Shown: positions 21,519 to 29,842 of the stretch, one piece after another
How positions within the stretch are numbered: the stretch's first letter is position 1
Layout: each line of letters opens with the position of its first letter
NCBI RefSeq assembly: GCF_030412015.1
Contig: NZ_JASNRD010000006.1
Location: forward strand, 62,001-126,000
Length of the DNA: 64,000 nucleotides
Direction: 5' to 3'
Source of the DNA: Massilia sp. YIM B02763
Lineage (GTDB): Bacteria > Pseudomonadota > Gammaproteobacteria > Burkholderiales > Burkholderiaceae_D
Notes under the pieces: model-generated
The model's database searches: none
What the model saw: the letters and a program-made list of their open reading frames with translations, nothing else
Told to the model about the DNA's origin: nothing
Program-made: the position numbers and the translations under genes

Positions 21519-21881
21519 TCAGTCCTCGCCGGCTTGGTGGAACACCAGGTCCTCGACGCGCTTGCCATGGCACAGGTGGTCGTCGATGATGCGGTCCATG
21601 TTCTCCGGCGTGACGTTGTAGTACCAGGTGCCGTCCGGCTGCACGCACACGATCGGACCGCCCTTGCACGCGGCGAAGCAGCTCACGCGGCTGCGCTTGA
21701 CGCGCAGGTCGCCCGCGTTCAGGCCCGCCGCCTTGAACTTGTCGCCCAGGCTGTCGAACAGGGCCTGCGATGCGCCGTCGGCGCTGCAGCGCGGTCCCGT
21801 GCACACCAGCAGGTGGCGACGGTAGCTGCCGATCTTCGGCTTGACGACTTCCTTCGTCCTGTCCATGTCGTTGTCGCTCAT
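21519..21881 (-). CDS. Thioredoxin-like [2Fe-2S] ferredoxin of the cobalamin operon
   Basis: A 120-residue protein of the thioredoxin-like 2Fe-2S family. Four cysteines fit the cluster pattern: CTGPRC near residues 27-32 and SCFAACKGGP near 68-77; a fifth (IVCV) follows. It probably supplies electrons to a step of corrin ring synthesis, possibly ring contraction by CobJ. Its ATG overlaps the cobJ stop (ATGA), so it is the last gene of the operon. Similar ferredoxins occur beside cobalamin genes in other proteobacteria; the exact partner is not proven. Confidence 0.8.
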   Translation of the reverse strand: MSDNDMDRTKEVVKPKIGSYRRHLLVCTGPRCSADGASQALFDSLGDKFKAAGLNAGDLRVKRSRVSCFAACKGGPIVCVQPDGTWYYNVTPENMDRIIDDHLCHGKRVEDLVFHQAGED

Positions 21882-22879
21882 CCTTCATTCTCCTCGGTGG
21901 CGGCGGCCGCCTCCTCTTCCCACGGCTCGTCCAGCGTGGCCTGGATGTAGTCGGCCGGCAGGCGGTAGCGCGCCGCCAGCACGGCGATGTCGTCGCCGGC
22001 ATCGTATTCCGCGCGCAGCGCATCGAGCCAGCCCAGCAGGCCCGTCGACAGCGAACGGCCGGCGCGTTCGCCGTCGCGCGTCGTGCCGCCCTCCATGTCG
22101 TACTTGTTGGCGTAGCCGCGCGGCGTGACCATCAGGCCATGCTTGACGAAGGTATTGCTGTTGCCGATCAGGACGGTGCTGAGCATGCCGATGTCGGCGT
22201 CGGCCATCGAATCCAATGTCGTAAACACGATGTTCTCGCGGCGGCGGTAGGCGCTCTTGACGATGGCGACGGGCGTATCGGGACGGCGGTGGCGCAGGAA
22301 CAGGCGCTGGGCCTCGACGATCTGGCGCGTACGGCGCCCGCTCTTGGGGTTGTACAGGGCGACGACGAAGTCGGCCATCGCCACGGCATCCAGCCGGCGC
22401 GCGATGGTCGGCCAGGGCGTGAGCAGGTCGGACAGCGAGATCGCACAAAAGTCGTGCGTGAGCGGCGCGCCGACCAGCGCGGCGCAGCTGTTCAGCGCCG
22501 AGGCGCCGGGAACGATTTCGACCTGGACCGGGTCGTCCGGCGTCCAGCCGGACTGGAACAGCACCTCGTAGGTCGGGCCGGCCATGCCGTAGACGCCGGC
22601 GTCGCCCGAGGAGATCAGGGCCACCTTCTTGCCGGCCCTGGCCGCCTCCAGCGCGCTCACGGCGCGGTCCAGTTCTTCCGTCATCGACTTGCGGATGATC
22701 TCCTTGCCCTCGATGAGGTCGGCCACCAGCTTGATGTAGGTGACGTAGCCGATCACGACGTCCGCTTCGGCGATGGCGGCGCGGGCGCGCTGCGTCATGT
22801 GGTCCACGCTGCCGGGGCCGATCCCCACCAGCATGATCTTGCCGGCCGTGGGGGCCGGCGTAGCGAATTCTTCGTTCAT
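21878..22879 (-). CDS. cobJ: Precorrin-3B C17-methyltransferase with C-terminal extension
   Basis: Methylates C17 and drives ring contraction in corrin synthesis, using SAM. The tetrapyrrole methylase core shows IMLVGIGPGSVDHMTQRA at the start, VIGYVTYIKL, the ISSGDAGVYGMAGP motif (about 90-105), VPGASALNSCAALVGAPLTHDFCAISLSD and VALYNPKSGRR. This core ends near residue 255; the remaining 75 or so residues form an acidic helical extension without cysteines, longer than the usual 240-260 residue enzyme. Its ATG overlaps cobE, and its stop overlaps the ferredoxin gene. Confidence 0.93.
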   Translation of the reverse strand: MNEEFATPAPTAGKIMLVGIGPGSVDHMTQRARAAIAEADVVIGYVTYIKLVADLIEGKEIIRKSMTEELDRAVSALEAARAGKKVALISSGDAGVYGMAGPTYEVLFQSGWTPDDPVQVEIVPGASALNSCAALVGAPLTHDFCAISLSDLLTPWPTIARRLDAVAMADFVVALYNPKSGRRTRQIVEAQRLFLRHRRPDTPVAIVKSAYRRRENIVFTTLDSMADADIGMLSTVLIGNSNTFVKHGLMVTPRGYANKYDMEGGTTRDGERAGRSLSTGLLGWLDALRAEYDAGDDIAVLAARYRLPADYIQATLDEPWEEEAAAATEENEG

Positions 22880-23280
22880 AGGGTTTTCCTTGCGATCGAG
22901 ACGGTGGCATTGCGGCCATCGGCGCCCCGGTGTTTGTGTTTTTCGACGACCAGCGCGCTCATGGGCGCATCCGGCCCGGCGGCCAGCAGCGCCGCCGCTT
23001 CGCTGACGGACGGCGTGCCCGTGTAGCGCCGCACCGTCTCGGACGGATTCGGCACCGGCACGGCCGCCAGTTCGTGCGCTTCGTAAAAATGCAGGGGCCA
23101 GCCCTGCTCCCGCGCCAGCGCCAGGAACGCGGCTTCGTCGCGCTTCAGGGCGATGCTGGCGGCGGCCGCGACCTGGTCCGGGCGTGCGCCCGCGGCGGCC
23201 AGCGCGGCCAGCACGGCGTCGCGCACCGTGTCCAGCAGGACGCCGCGGTCGCAGCCCAGGCCGACGGTGAACATGGTCAT
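22876..23280 (-). CDS. cobE: CobE / CbiG C-terminal domain protein
   Basis: A 134-residue stand-alone version of the CbiG C-terminal domain. It opens FTVGLGCDRGV and carries SIALKRDEAAFLALAREQGWPL and ETVRRYTGTPSVSEAAAL, the family motifs. In one-protein CbiG this domain follows the part encoded here by the next upstream gene; together they should open the delta-lactone ring of cobalt-precorrin-5A, releasing acetaldehyde. It overlaps both neighbours by four bases, which supports the ATG at 23280 over longer frames. Confidence 0.88.
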   Translation of the reverse strand: MTMFTVGLGCDRGVLLDTVRDAVLAALAAAGARPDQVAAAASIALKRDEAAFLALAREQGWPLHFYEAHELAAVPVPNPSETVRRYTGTPSVSEAAALLAAGPDAPMSALVVEKHKHRGADGRNATVSIARKTL

Positions 23281-24035
23281 GCGGCGGCGTCCTGCGGCGG
23301 GCGGTACACGACCAGGCGCTCCTTCAGCGCATCCCAGCGCTCCTGCGGCACGTCGGCATGCGTGACCCACAACACGGCGGCGTAACGGTCCAGCGGCACC
23401 TCGTCGAAGCGCGCGAAGCGATGGATGGTGTCGGGCAGCGGCGTCGGGCGGGTCCACCAGTCGGGGCTTCCCGCTTCCTGCACGAAGGCGATGGGTTCGC
23501 CGTTGACCACGTGGGCAGACACGCGCGTGATGTTGATCTTGGGCGCTTCCACGCGCCAGCCCAGGTGGCGTCCCAGGATGTCGACGGGGATCGTGCGGCC
23601 CACGTCGGACGCGGTGGTCAGCACGGGCGCGGCGCCCAGCAGGTCGGCCACGCGCTCGCTCCACTCGTTGGCGCCGCCCACGTGGCCCGACAGCACTGGG
23701 ATCACGTACTGGCCGGCATCGTCCACGACGATCACGCCCGGGTCCTCGTCCTTGCTGCGCAGGTGCGGCGCGATCAGGCGCACGACGGCGCCCAGCGAGA
23801 CGAAGAACACGATCTGGTCGTAGCGTTCGAACAGGGGGCCGATTTCGTCGCGCAGCGCGCCGTCATAGGCGCGCACGGGGTTGGCCAGGCCGGCGAAGGC
23901 GGCCGCGAACTTGGCCGAGGTGCAGATATCGGCGTCCGGCAGGTCGGCGGCCAGGCGCGCGGCCTGGGCGGCACCATGCTTGGTGATCGCCACCAGGCAG
24001 AGGCGCGGCGTGGCGGGGTTGCTTGTTCCATCCAT
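23277..24035 (-). CDS. cbiG: Cobalamin biosynthesis protein CbiG, N-terminal and central domains
   Basis: A 252-residue protein matching the N-terminal and middle CbiG domains: VAITKHGAAQAARLA at the start, then VFFVSLGAVVRLIAPHLRSKDEDPGVIVVDD and VLSGHVGGANEWSERVADLL, which are diagnostic. It lacks the C-terminal domain, present as the separate downstream cobE, so CbiG activity is split over two coupled genes. The start is one base after the stop of cobI. Confidence 0.9.
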   Translation of the reverse strand: MDGTSNPATPRLCLVAITKHGAAQAARLAADLPDADICTSAKFAAAFAGLANPVRAYDGALRDEIGPLFERYDQIVFFVSLGAVVRLIAPHLRSKDEDPGVIVVDDAGQYVIPVLSGHVGGANEWSERVADLLGAAPVLTTASDVGRTIPVDILGRHLGWRVEAPKINITRVSAHVVNGEPIAFVQEAGSPDWWTRPTPLPDTIHRFARFDEVPLDRYAAVLWVTHADVPQERWDALKERLVVYRPPQDAAA

Positions 24036-24036
24036 C

Positions 24037-24828
24037 TTATTCAGTCTCCATCGATAGGGGTTGCGGGCCGCTCTTCCTGAGGCAGCCCTTGATGCGTTCG
24101 CCGCGGATGCGGTGGGGATGCTTGACGATCAGCAGGGACAGGTAGCTGACCTTGGTGCCGCGCAGCGCCAGGATCTCGCCGGCCGAAAAGCGCCGCTCGT
24201 CCGGCGCGCCCACGCGTTCGATGAAGTGGGCGCCGGCCAGCAGGTCGCGCCGCTCCATCCAGTCGATCAGTTCGTCCAGGATCGGCTTCACCTTCATCAG
24301 CACCAGCATGTCGAAATCGGGCAGCAGGCGGTCGACGGCGCTCACGCCATACGCGGCCGGCACGATGGCCACCGTGTCGTCCTGCTCGGAGAACGGCACC
24401 TCGACGGCGGCGCAGGCGGCCGTGAAGGCGTTCACGCCGGCGACGATTTTTACCGCCACCGTGTCGTCGAGCGCGCGCACGGTACGCGCCAGGTGGCCGA
24501 AGGTGGCATAGGTGCTGGCGTCGCCCTCGACGAGGAACAGCACGTCGCGTCCCGCGCGCAGCCAGGGCAGCACCGTCTCGGCCGCCTTGAGCCAGGCGCG
24601 CGCCAGCTTCTCGCCGTCGTGCGTCATGGGGAACAGCAGCAGCGCGTGCTCCTCCGGCGGCGCCAGCCCGGCGCGCTGCACGATGTCGAACGCATAGCTG
24701 GGCGTCTTGCCGCTGCGCGCCGGGTAGACCCAGACGGTGTCGCGGCGCTGCAGGGCATCCCAGGCCGCGCGCGTGATCAGGCCGGGGTCGCCGGGGCCCA
24801 GCGAGATGCCCCACAGGGTGCCGCTCAT
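24037..24828 (-). CDS. cobI: Precorrin-2 C20-methyltransferase
   Basis: SAM-dependent methylation of (cobalt-)precorrin-2 at C20. The 263-residue protein starts GTLWGISLGPGDPGLITRAAWDAL, followed by the sugar-like VYPARSGKTPSYAFDI segment, FLVEGDASTYATFGHLA and VAGVNAFTAACAAVEVPFSEQDD, all typical of CobI/CbiL. The ATG at 24828 overlaps the stop of cobL (ATGA), which rules out longer in-frame starts. Confidence 0.93.
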   Translation of the reverse strand: MSGTLWGISLGPGDPGLITRAAWDALQRRDTVWVYPARSGKTPSYAFDIVQRAGLAPPEEHALLLFPMTHDGEKLARAWLKAAETVLPWLRAGRDVLFLVEGDASTYATFGHLARTVRALDDTVAVKIVAGVNAFTAACAAVEVPFSEQDDTVAIVPAAYGVSAVDRLLPDFDMLVLMKVKPILDELIDWMERRDLLAGAHFIERVGAPDERRFSAGEILALRGTKVSYLSLLIVKHPHRIRGERIKGCLRKSGPQPLSMETE

Positions 24829-26141
24829 GCCGACGCCTCCGTACGGCGGGCGCAGACGATCCAGACGGGGTTCTCGGCCGCCATGCGGTGCATGTGCAGG
24901 ATCGGCTTGCTGCGCGCCGCCTGCAGCTGAAGCACGTCCCACGAAATACCCTCTCCTTCCAGCGACTGCAGCGTCGCCGTAGCCGTGGCCAGGTTTTCCA
25001 ATGTGACGAAGTTCATCACGAGGGAGCCCCCCTGGCGCATGCGACGCAGGATGCCGGCGATCAGGCCAGCCAGTTCCCCGCCCGAGCCGCCGATGAAGAC
25101 GGCGTCCGGGTCGGGCCAGGTGTCGAGTCCTTCCGGCGCCTTGCCGTGGAACAGGCTGTAGTTGGAGACCCCGAAGGCCGCGTGGTTCTGCCCCGCGATC
25201 GCGTGATCCGCCTCGTTCTTCTCGATGGCATACACGTGGCCCTGGGAGCACAGGCGCGCCGCTTCCAGGCCGACGGAGCCGGAACCGGCGCCGATGTCCC
25301 AGACGACGCTGTCCGCCCGCAGCTGCAGGCGCGCCAGGCTGACGGCGCGCACTTCCTGCTTCGTGATCAAGCCCTTCTCGGGCTGGCGCTGCGCGAATTC
25401 CGCATCCGCCAGGCCGAAGCGCACGGGGCGCGGCGCGGCGGCCGTGCGCCACAGCAGCACGACGTTCAACGACGCGAAGCGCATGCCGGCCGCGTCGTGC
25501 GGGCTCAGTTCCGCCAGCACGCGTTCTTCCGGCTGCAGCAGGTTTTCCGCCACGGCCATGTGGAAATCGTCACCGAGGCCTTCCGCCACCAACAGGCGCG
25601 CGATGCGGTCCGGGCTGTTGTCCGGGCTGGTGAGCACCAGCAGGCGCGCGTTGGCGCGCACCGCCTGCGCCAGCGCATACAGGCCGTGCGACGGCAGGCT
25701 GCCGCGCGCCCACTCGCCGGCGTCGCGCGCGTGCACCGAGACGATCCGTGCATCCTGCCACGCGAGGCCGATGCGGGCGCAGGCCAGCTGCAGCGTCGAC
25801 AGGTTGGGCAGGATGTCGAGCGCCTGCACGCACAGGTGCTGGGCCAGGTACGGCGCGATGCCGTGGCACAGCGGGTCGCCGGTTGCCAGCACCACGCAGG
25901 ACAGGTGGTCGGCGCGCGCGGCGCGCACCCAGTCCGGCACGGCCTTCAGCTGGCCCGTGAGGTCGTGGCGAACGGCGTCGGCCTTGAATTCGTGCTCGAA
26001 CAGCGCCAGCGTGCGCGCGCCGCCGATCACCACGTCGGCGCTGCGCAGGTGGGCCAGCGCGGTGGCGCTCAAGCTGGCGACGCCGTCGTCGAGGACGCCG
26101 ATCACGCGGCAGGGATTGGGGTCTTTGATGCTGGTATCCAT
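24825..26141 (-). CDS. cobL: Precorrin-6Y C5,15-methyltransferase (decarboxylating), CbiE-CbiT fusion
   Basis: Bifunctional enzyme of 438 residues. The N-terminal half (about 1-215) is a CbiE tetrapyrrole methylase (VIGVLDDGVASLSATALAHL, VVLATGDPLCHGIAPYL, SPDNSPDRIARLL); the C-terminal half (about 235-435) is a CbiT class-I methyltransferase with the SAM loop VVWDIGAGSGSVGLEAARL and AVFIGGSGGELAGL. It performs two methylations and the decarboxylation of the C12 acetate. The ATG at 26141 lies two bases after the cbiD stop. Confidence 0.93.
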   Translation of the reverse strand: MDTSIKDPNPCRVIGVLDDGVASLSATALAHLRSADVVIGGARTLALFEHEFKADAVRHDLTGQLKAVPDWVRAARADHLSCVVLATGDPLCHGIAPYLAQHLCVQALDILPNLSTLQLACARIGLAWQDARIVSVHARDAGEWARGSLPSHGLYALAQAVRANARLLVLTSPDNSPDRIARLLVAEGLGDDFHMAVAENLLQPEERVLAELSPHDAAGMRFASLNVVLLWRTAAAPRPVRFGLADAEFAQRQPEKGLITKQEVRAVSLARLQLRADSVVWDIGAGSGSVGLEAARLCSQGHVYAIEKNEADHAIAGQNHAAFGVSNYSLFHGKAPEGLDTWPDPDAVFIGGSGGELAGLIAGILRRMRQGGSLVMNFVTLENLATATATLQSLEGEGISWDVLQLQAARSKPILHMHRMAAENPVWIVCARRTEASA

Positions 26142-26143
26142 GG

Positions 26144-27349
26144 TCAGTCCGGTGTGGGTTCTGTGTCGACGATGTGGTCGATGCCGATGCGGCGCGCGCC
26201 GGCCGGCCGCTCGCCGGGCAGCGCGGGCGCCGACCACACGTCGGCCACTTGGTTGCCGCTGAAGTCGGTCACCAGTACGCGCAGCTGGAAGGCGCGGCCG
26301 TAGCGATCGGGCGCCGTCAGCGTGTCGATGGCGGCCTGCGCCAACTCTCGATGGAAGCTCTCCCCCAGGCCGCGCTCGACCATCAGCTCCGCGCCGAAGC
26401 GCGCCGTCTCGGCGGCGGCCATGGCTGCGCAATCCTCGGCGGAAGCGCCGATGCGGCGGCCGATCTCCGCCACCAGGTCCGTATCGACCTCGCTGCGGTT
26501 CGCGTGCGTGATCGTCTCGCCCTGGGCGATCTTGGTCAGCTTGCCCACCATGACGGCCAGCACGACGAGGCCGATGCCCTGCGCCACCGCCTCGTCCAGC
26601 GCATAACGCAGGAAGTCGCCCATCTGCACGAAGCAGGCGGACGGCAGCTCCGGACGCTCGGCGCGCAGCGTGGCGATGGCGAAGGTCTCGGTCCTGCCGC
26701 CCGTCGTCAGCGCGACGACGTCGTGGCCGGTGGTCGCCGCCACCTGCACGCCCTGCACGACGCTGGCGCGCCAGGCCGCCGTGGAATACGGCTTGACGAT
26801 GCCCGTGGTGCCGAGGATGCTGATGCCGCCCAGGATGCCCAGGCGCGCATTGGTCGTCTTCTTCGCCATCACCTGGCCGTCCGGCACGCTGATGGTCACT
26901 TCGATGCCGTGCCGGGCCAGCAGGTCGGGCGCGGCTTCGCGCAGGTTGTCGGCGATATTGCGGCGCGGGACCGGATTGATGGCCGGCCCGCCCACCTCCA
27001 GGCCCAGGCCCGGCATCGTCACCGTGCCGACGCCGTCGCCGGCGACATAGGCCACGGTGCCGGCCTGGCCCGGCAGCAGGCGCAAATCGACCGTCAGGTG
27101 GGCGCCATCGGTGCAGTCCGGATCGTCGCCGGCGAATTTCACGACCATCGCATGGGCGCGGCCGTCGTCGCTGCGGCCGTCGTGCACGGCGAAGCGCACC
27201 CGGCTGCCGTTGGGCAGCAGGCTTTCGATCTCGTCCGGCACCTGCCCGCCGGCCAGCCCCAGCACCGCCGCGCGCGCGGCCGCGGCGGCGCAGGCGCCGG
27301 TGGTGAAACCGGTGCGGGTGCCCCGTTCGGCAGCCGCCTTCTCCTTCAT
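26144..27349 (-). CDS. cbiD: Cobalt-precorrin-5B C1-methyltransferase
   Basis: A 401-residue CbiD, the C1-methylase of the early-cobalt (anaerobic) route. Motifs: RTGFTTGACAAAAARAAV near the start, the PNPVPRRNI-like INPVPRRNIADNLRE, KKTTNARLGILGGISILGTTGIVKPYS and the later VVLAVMVGKLTKIAQGETITHANRSEVD. The presence of CbiD, CbiG and CbiX means that cobalt is inserted early. Its ATG overlaps the cobH stop. Confidence 0.95.
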   Translation of the reverse strand: MKEKAAAERGTRTGFTTGACAAAAARAAVLGLAGGQVPDEIESLLPNGSRVRFAVHDGRSDDGRAHAMVVKFAGDDPDCTDGAHLTVDLRLLPGQAGTVAYVAGDGVGTVTMPGLGLEVGGPAINPVPRRNIADNLREAAPDLLARHGIEVTISVPDGQVMAKKTTNARLGILGGISILGTTGIVKPYSTAAWRASVVQGVQVAATTGHDVVALTTGGRTETFAIATLRAERPELPSACFVQMGDFLRYALDEAVAQGIGLVVLAVMVGKLTKIAQGETITHANRSEVDTDLVAEIGRRIGASAEDCAAMAAAETARFGAELMVERGLGESFHRELAQAAIDTLTAPDRYGRAFQLRVLVTDFSGNQVADVWSAPALPGERPAGARRIGIDHIVDTEPTPD

Positions 27350-28029
27350 GGCTGCGCCGCCTTCTGGCGCGCTTCCGCCAGCGCCAGCAGCGCATGCAGC
27401 GCCGCCACCACCAGCGTCGAGCCGCCCTTGCGGCCGCGGATCACGATCCACGGCACCTCGTCCACCTCGGCCATCAAGTCCTTCGACTCGGCCGCCGACA
27501 CGAAGCCGACCGGCATGCCGACCACCAGCGCGGGCCGCACGCCCTCCTCGCGCACCAGGCGCACCAGCTCGATCAGCGCCGTGGGCGCATTGCCGATGCC
27601 GACGATGGCGCCGTCCAGCAGTCCCAGGCGGTGCGCCTTGCGCATGGCCTGCACGGCGCGCGTGGTGTCCTCCGCCTTGGCCGTCTCGATCACGTCGGCA
27701 TCGCTGATGAACTGGTAGGTCTTCATGCCGAAGTGCGCCAGGCGCGGCTGCGACAGGCCCGAGCAGATCATCTCGACGTCGGCCACGACCGGCGTGCCGC
27801 CGCCGGCCAGCATGGCGCGCACGCCCGCCTCGACGGCATCGGGGTGGAAGGCCGTCAGGCCGTTGAAGTCGAAGTCCGCGTTCGCGTGGATCATGCGCCG
27901 CACGATCGGCCACTGGAGCGCGTCGTAGGCATGCTCGCCTACTTCGGCATCGATGATCGCGAAGCTGTCGTGCTCGATCGCCTGGCCGGCGCGGGTGAGC
28001 TGCTCGGTGACGGTGTTCACGGTGCTCAT
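27346..28029 (-). CDS. cobH: Precorrin-8X methylmutase
   Basis: Moves the methyl group from C11 to C12, giving hydrogenobyrinate or cob(II)yrinate. The 227-residue protein has the FAIIDAEVGEHAYDALQWPIVRRMIHANADFDF start with the catalytic histidine in RRMIHA, then DVEMICSGLS and VGIGNAPTALIEL and VGMPVGFVSAAESKDLM, family hallmarks. Overlaps cbiX and cbiD by four bases each. Confidence 0.95.
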   Translation of the reverse strand: MSTVNTVTEQLTRAGQAIEHDSFAIIDAEVGEHAYDALQWPIVRRMIHANADFDFNGLTAFHPDAVEAGVRAMLAGGGTPVVADVEMICSGLSQPRLAHFGMKTYQFISDADVIETAKAEDTTRAVQAMRKAHRLGLLDGAIVGIGNAPTALIELVRLVREEGVRPALVVGMPVGFVSAAESKDLMAEVDEVPWIVIRGRKGGSTLVVAALHALLALAEARQKAAQP

Positions 28030-29054
28030 ACGGGCTGGCCCTCGGCTTTCGCGTGGTCGTGGTCGTGGTCGTGGCCGTGCGCGTGCTCATGCCCATGCGG
28101 ATGGTGATGCTCGTGGCCGTGCTCGTGATGGTGGTGCTCGTGGCCGTGGCCGTGCTCCGGACCGTGCGCATGGCCGTGGCCGTGCGTGTGCGCATGCGAG
28201 TGGCCGTGGCCCAGGTCGTGCGCGATTTCGCGGTAGCTGCAGCCATCGCATGGCAGGCGGCTGTCCGGCACGCCTTCGCGCAGGTCTTCCACGCGCTGGT
28301 CCATCAGCGCGAAGATCTCCTTCTCGAAGCCGAAGTGCTCGCTGCAGGCGAAGCGCACCTGCGGATACTGGCCGCGCAGGTGCTCGACCTGGCGGTGGAT
28401 GCGCTGCATCAGCGTGCCCGTGTACAGGTAGTAGGGCAGCACGACGATCTGGCGCATGCCCAGCAGCACGTGGCGCTGCACGACCTTCTCCAGGCGCGGC
28501 CAGGTGATGCCCGTGAAGGCGAGATCGACCAGCTCGTGGTCGCCCTCTTCCAGCAGCCAGCGCGCCATCTTCGCCATTTCGCCGTTGGCGCCGCGGTCGG
28601 ACGAGCCGCGGCCCAGCACCACGACGCCGGTGGTGGTGGGGTCCGGCATGTCCAGCGCGCCCATGGCCTTGCGCAGGCGGCGCTTCAGGATCGCCAGGAT
28701 GGGATCGCAGGCGGTCAGGTGCGGCGCCAGCAGGATCTCCGCTTGCGGACAGGCGGCGCGCGCACCTTCGACGGCTTCCGGGATCTCCATCTTGACGTGG
28801 CCGGCCGCGTTCAGGATCAGGGGCACCACGAGCACGCGGCGCGAGGAACGGGCGGCGGCCAGCAGCGCGGCGTTCAGCTCTGGCGGCGCGAACTCGATGA
28901 AGCACAGCTCGATGCGCCAGTCGGGACGCAGCGCGCGCCACTGGGCGACGAAGTCGCGGATCTCCTGGTTGCCGGAATCCTCGCGCGAGCCGTGGCCGAC
29001 GACGAGGATGGTGTCACCCGTAGGGACGGGGGCTGCTTGCATCATGATGTTCAT
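28026..29054 (-). CDS. cbiX: Sirohydrochlorin cobaltochelatase, long CbiX with His-rich tail
   Basis: Inserts Co2+ into sirohydrochlorin. Two CbiX repeats: the first has VVGHGSREDSGN and LNAAGHVKMEIPEA with the metal-binding histidines, while the second has VLGRGSSDRGANGEM, where the first histidine is an arginine, so the N-terminal half should be catalytic. A CDGC pair near residue 275 recalls the iron-sulphur CxxC of long CbiX proteins. The last 60 or so residues hold about 29 histidines in GH/EH/DH repeats, probably a cobalt store or delivery tail. ATG at 29054 overlaps the cobM stop, ruling out the long upstream frame. Confidence 0.92.
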   Translation of the reverse strand: MNIMMQAAPVPTGDTILVVGHGSREDSGNQEIRDFVAQWRALRPDWRIELCFIEFAPPELNAALLAAARSSRRVLVVPLILNAAGHVKMEIPEAVEGARAACPQAEILLAPHLTACDPILAILKRRLRKAMGALDMPDPTTTGVVVLGRGSSDRGANGEMAKMARWLLEEGDHELVDLAFTGITWPRLEKVVQRHVLLGMRQIVVLPYYLYTGTLMQRIHRQVEHLRGQYPQVRFACSEHFGFEKEIFALMDQRVEDLREGVPDSRLPCDGCSYREIAHDLGHGHSHAHTHGHGHAHGPEHGHGHEHHHHEHGHEHHHPHGHEHAHGHDHDHDHAKAEGQPV

Positions 29055-29842
29055 GCGCTCGCCTTTCTGAAACGATGGGTGAATGTGGGGTCGTAGAGCT
29101 TGGAGCGCACCAGGGTTTCCCAGTGCAGGGCGCCCAGCGTGGGGCTGGCGACGATCATCGCCTGGCTGGCGACGCCGGCGTCGCGGCAGCGCCCCTTGAT
29201 GTCGGCCAGCGTGCCGCGGATGATTTTTTCCTCGCCCGGCCAGCTGGCCTTGTGCACGACCAGCATCGGCGCATCGTCCGGCCAGCCGGCCGCGCGCAGC
29301 GCCGCCTCGACCTTGTACATGAGCGTGATCGACAAGAAGATGCACAGCGTGGTGCGGTGGGCGGCCAGGCTGGCCAGGTCCTCGCCTTCCGGCATCGGCG
29401 TGCGCCCTTCGACGCGCGTGAGGATCACGGTCTGCGTCACTTCCGGGAGCGTCATCGATTCGCCGGCGGCGGCCATCGAGGCCATGGCCGACGACACACC
29501 CGGCACCACGGCCCAGTCGATGCCGGCTTCCGCGAGCGGGCGCGCCATCTCGATCAGCGCGCCGTACAAGGCCGGGTCGCCCGTCTGCAGGCGCACGACG
29601 GTCTCGTGGCGGCCGGCCTGGTCGATCAGCCACGCGGTCATCTCTTCCAGCGTCATGTCCTTGGAATCGCGGATGGCGGCGCCGGGCGGCGCGTACAGCG
29701 TGGCCGCGCGGTCGACCAGCGAGCCGGCAAACAGCACGGCGCCGGCGCGGGACAGCAGCTTCTGGCCCTTGACGGTGATGAGTTCCGGGTCGCCGGGACC
29801 GGCGCCCACGAACCAGATCTTGCCGAACGATGCTTGTGTCAT
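29051..29842 (-). CDS. cobM: Precorrin-4 C11-methyltransferase
   Basis: SAM-dependent methylation at C11 of (cobalt-)precorrin-4. The 263-residue protein shows IWFVGAGPGDPELITVKGQKLL, LFAGSLVDRAATLYAPPGA, VRLQTGDPALYGALIEMARPL and VPGVSSAMASMAAAGESMTLPEVTQTVILTR, which is the CobM/CbiF pattern. It lies between cbiO and cbiX with ATGA overlaps on both sides. Confidence 0.95.
   Translation of the reverse strand: MTQASFGKIWFVGAGPGDPELITVKGQKLLSRAGAVLFAGSLVDRAATLYAPPGAAIRDSKDMTLEEMTAWLIDQAGRHETVVRLQTGDPALYGALIEMARPLAEAGIDWAVVPGVSSAMASMAAAGESMTLPEVTQTVILTRVEGRTPMPEGEDLASLAAHRTTLCIFLSITLMYKVEAALRAAGWPDDAPMLVVHKASWPGEEKIIRGTLADIKGRCRDAGVASQAMIVASPTLGALHWETLVRSKLYDPTFTHRFRKASA

Noticed and set aside
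28030..28200. Tandem-repeat or CRISPR-like pattern of GTGG/CGTG units
   Set aside because: It is the codon pattern of the His-rich cbiX tail, in frame, without spacers of fixed length.
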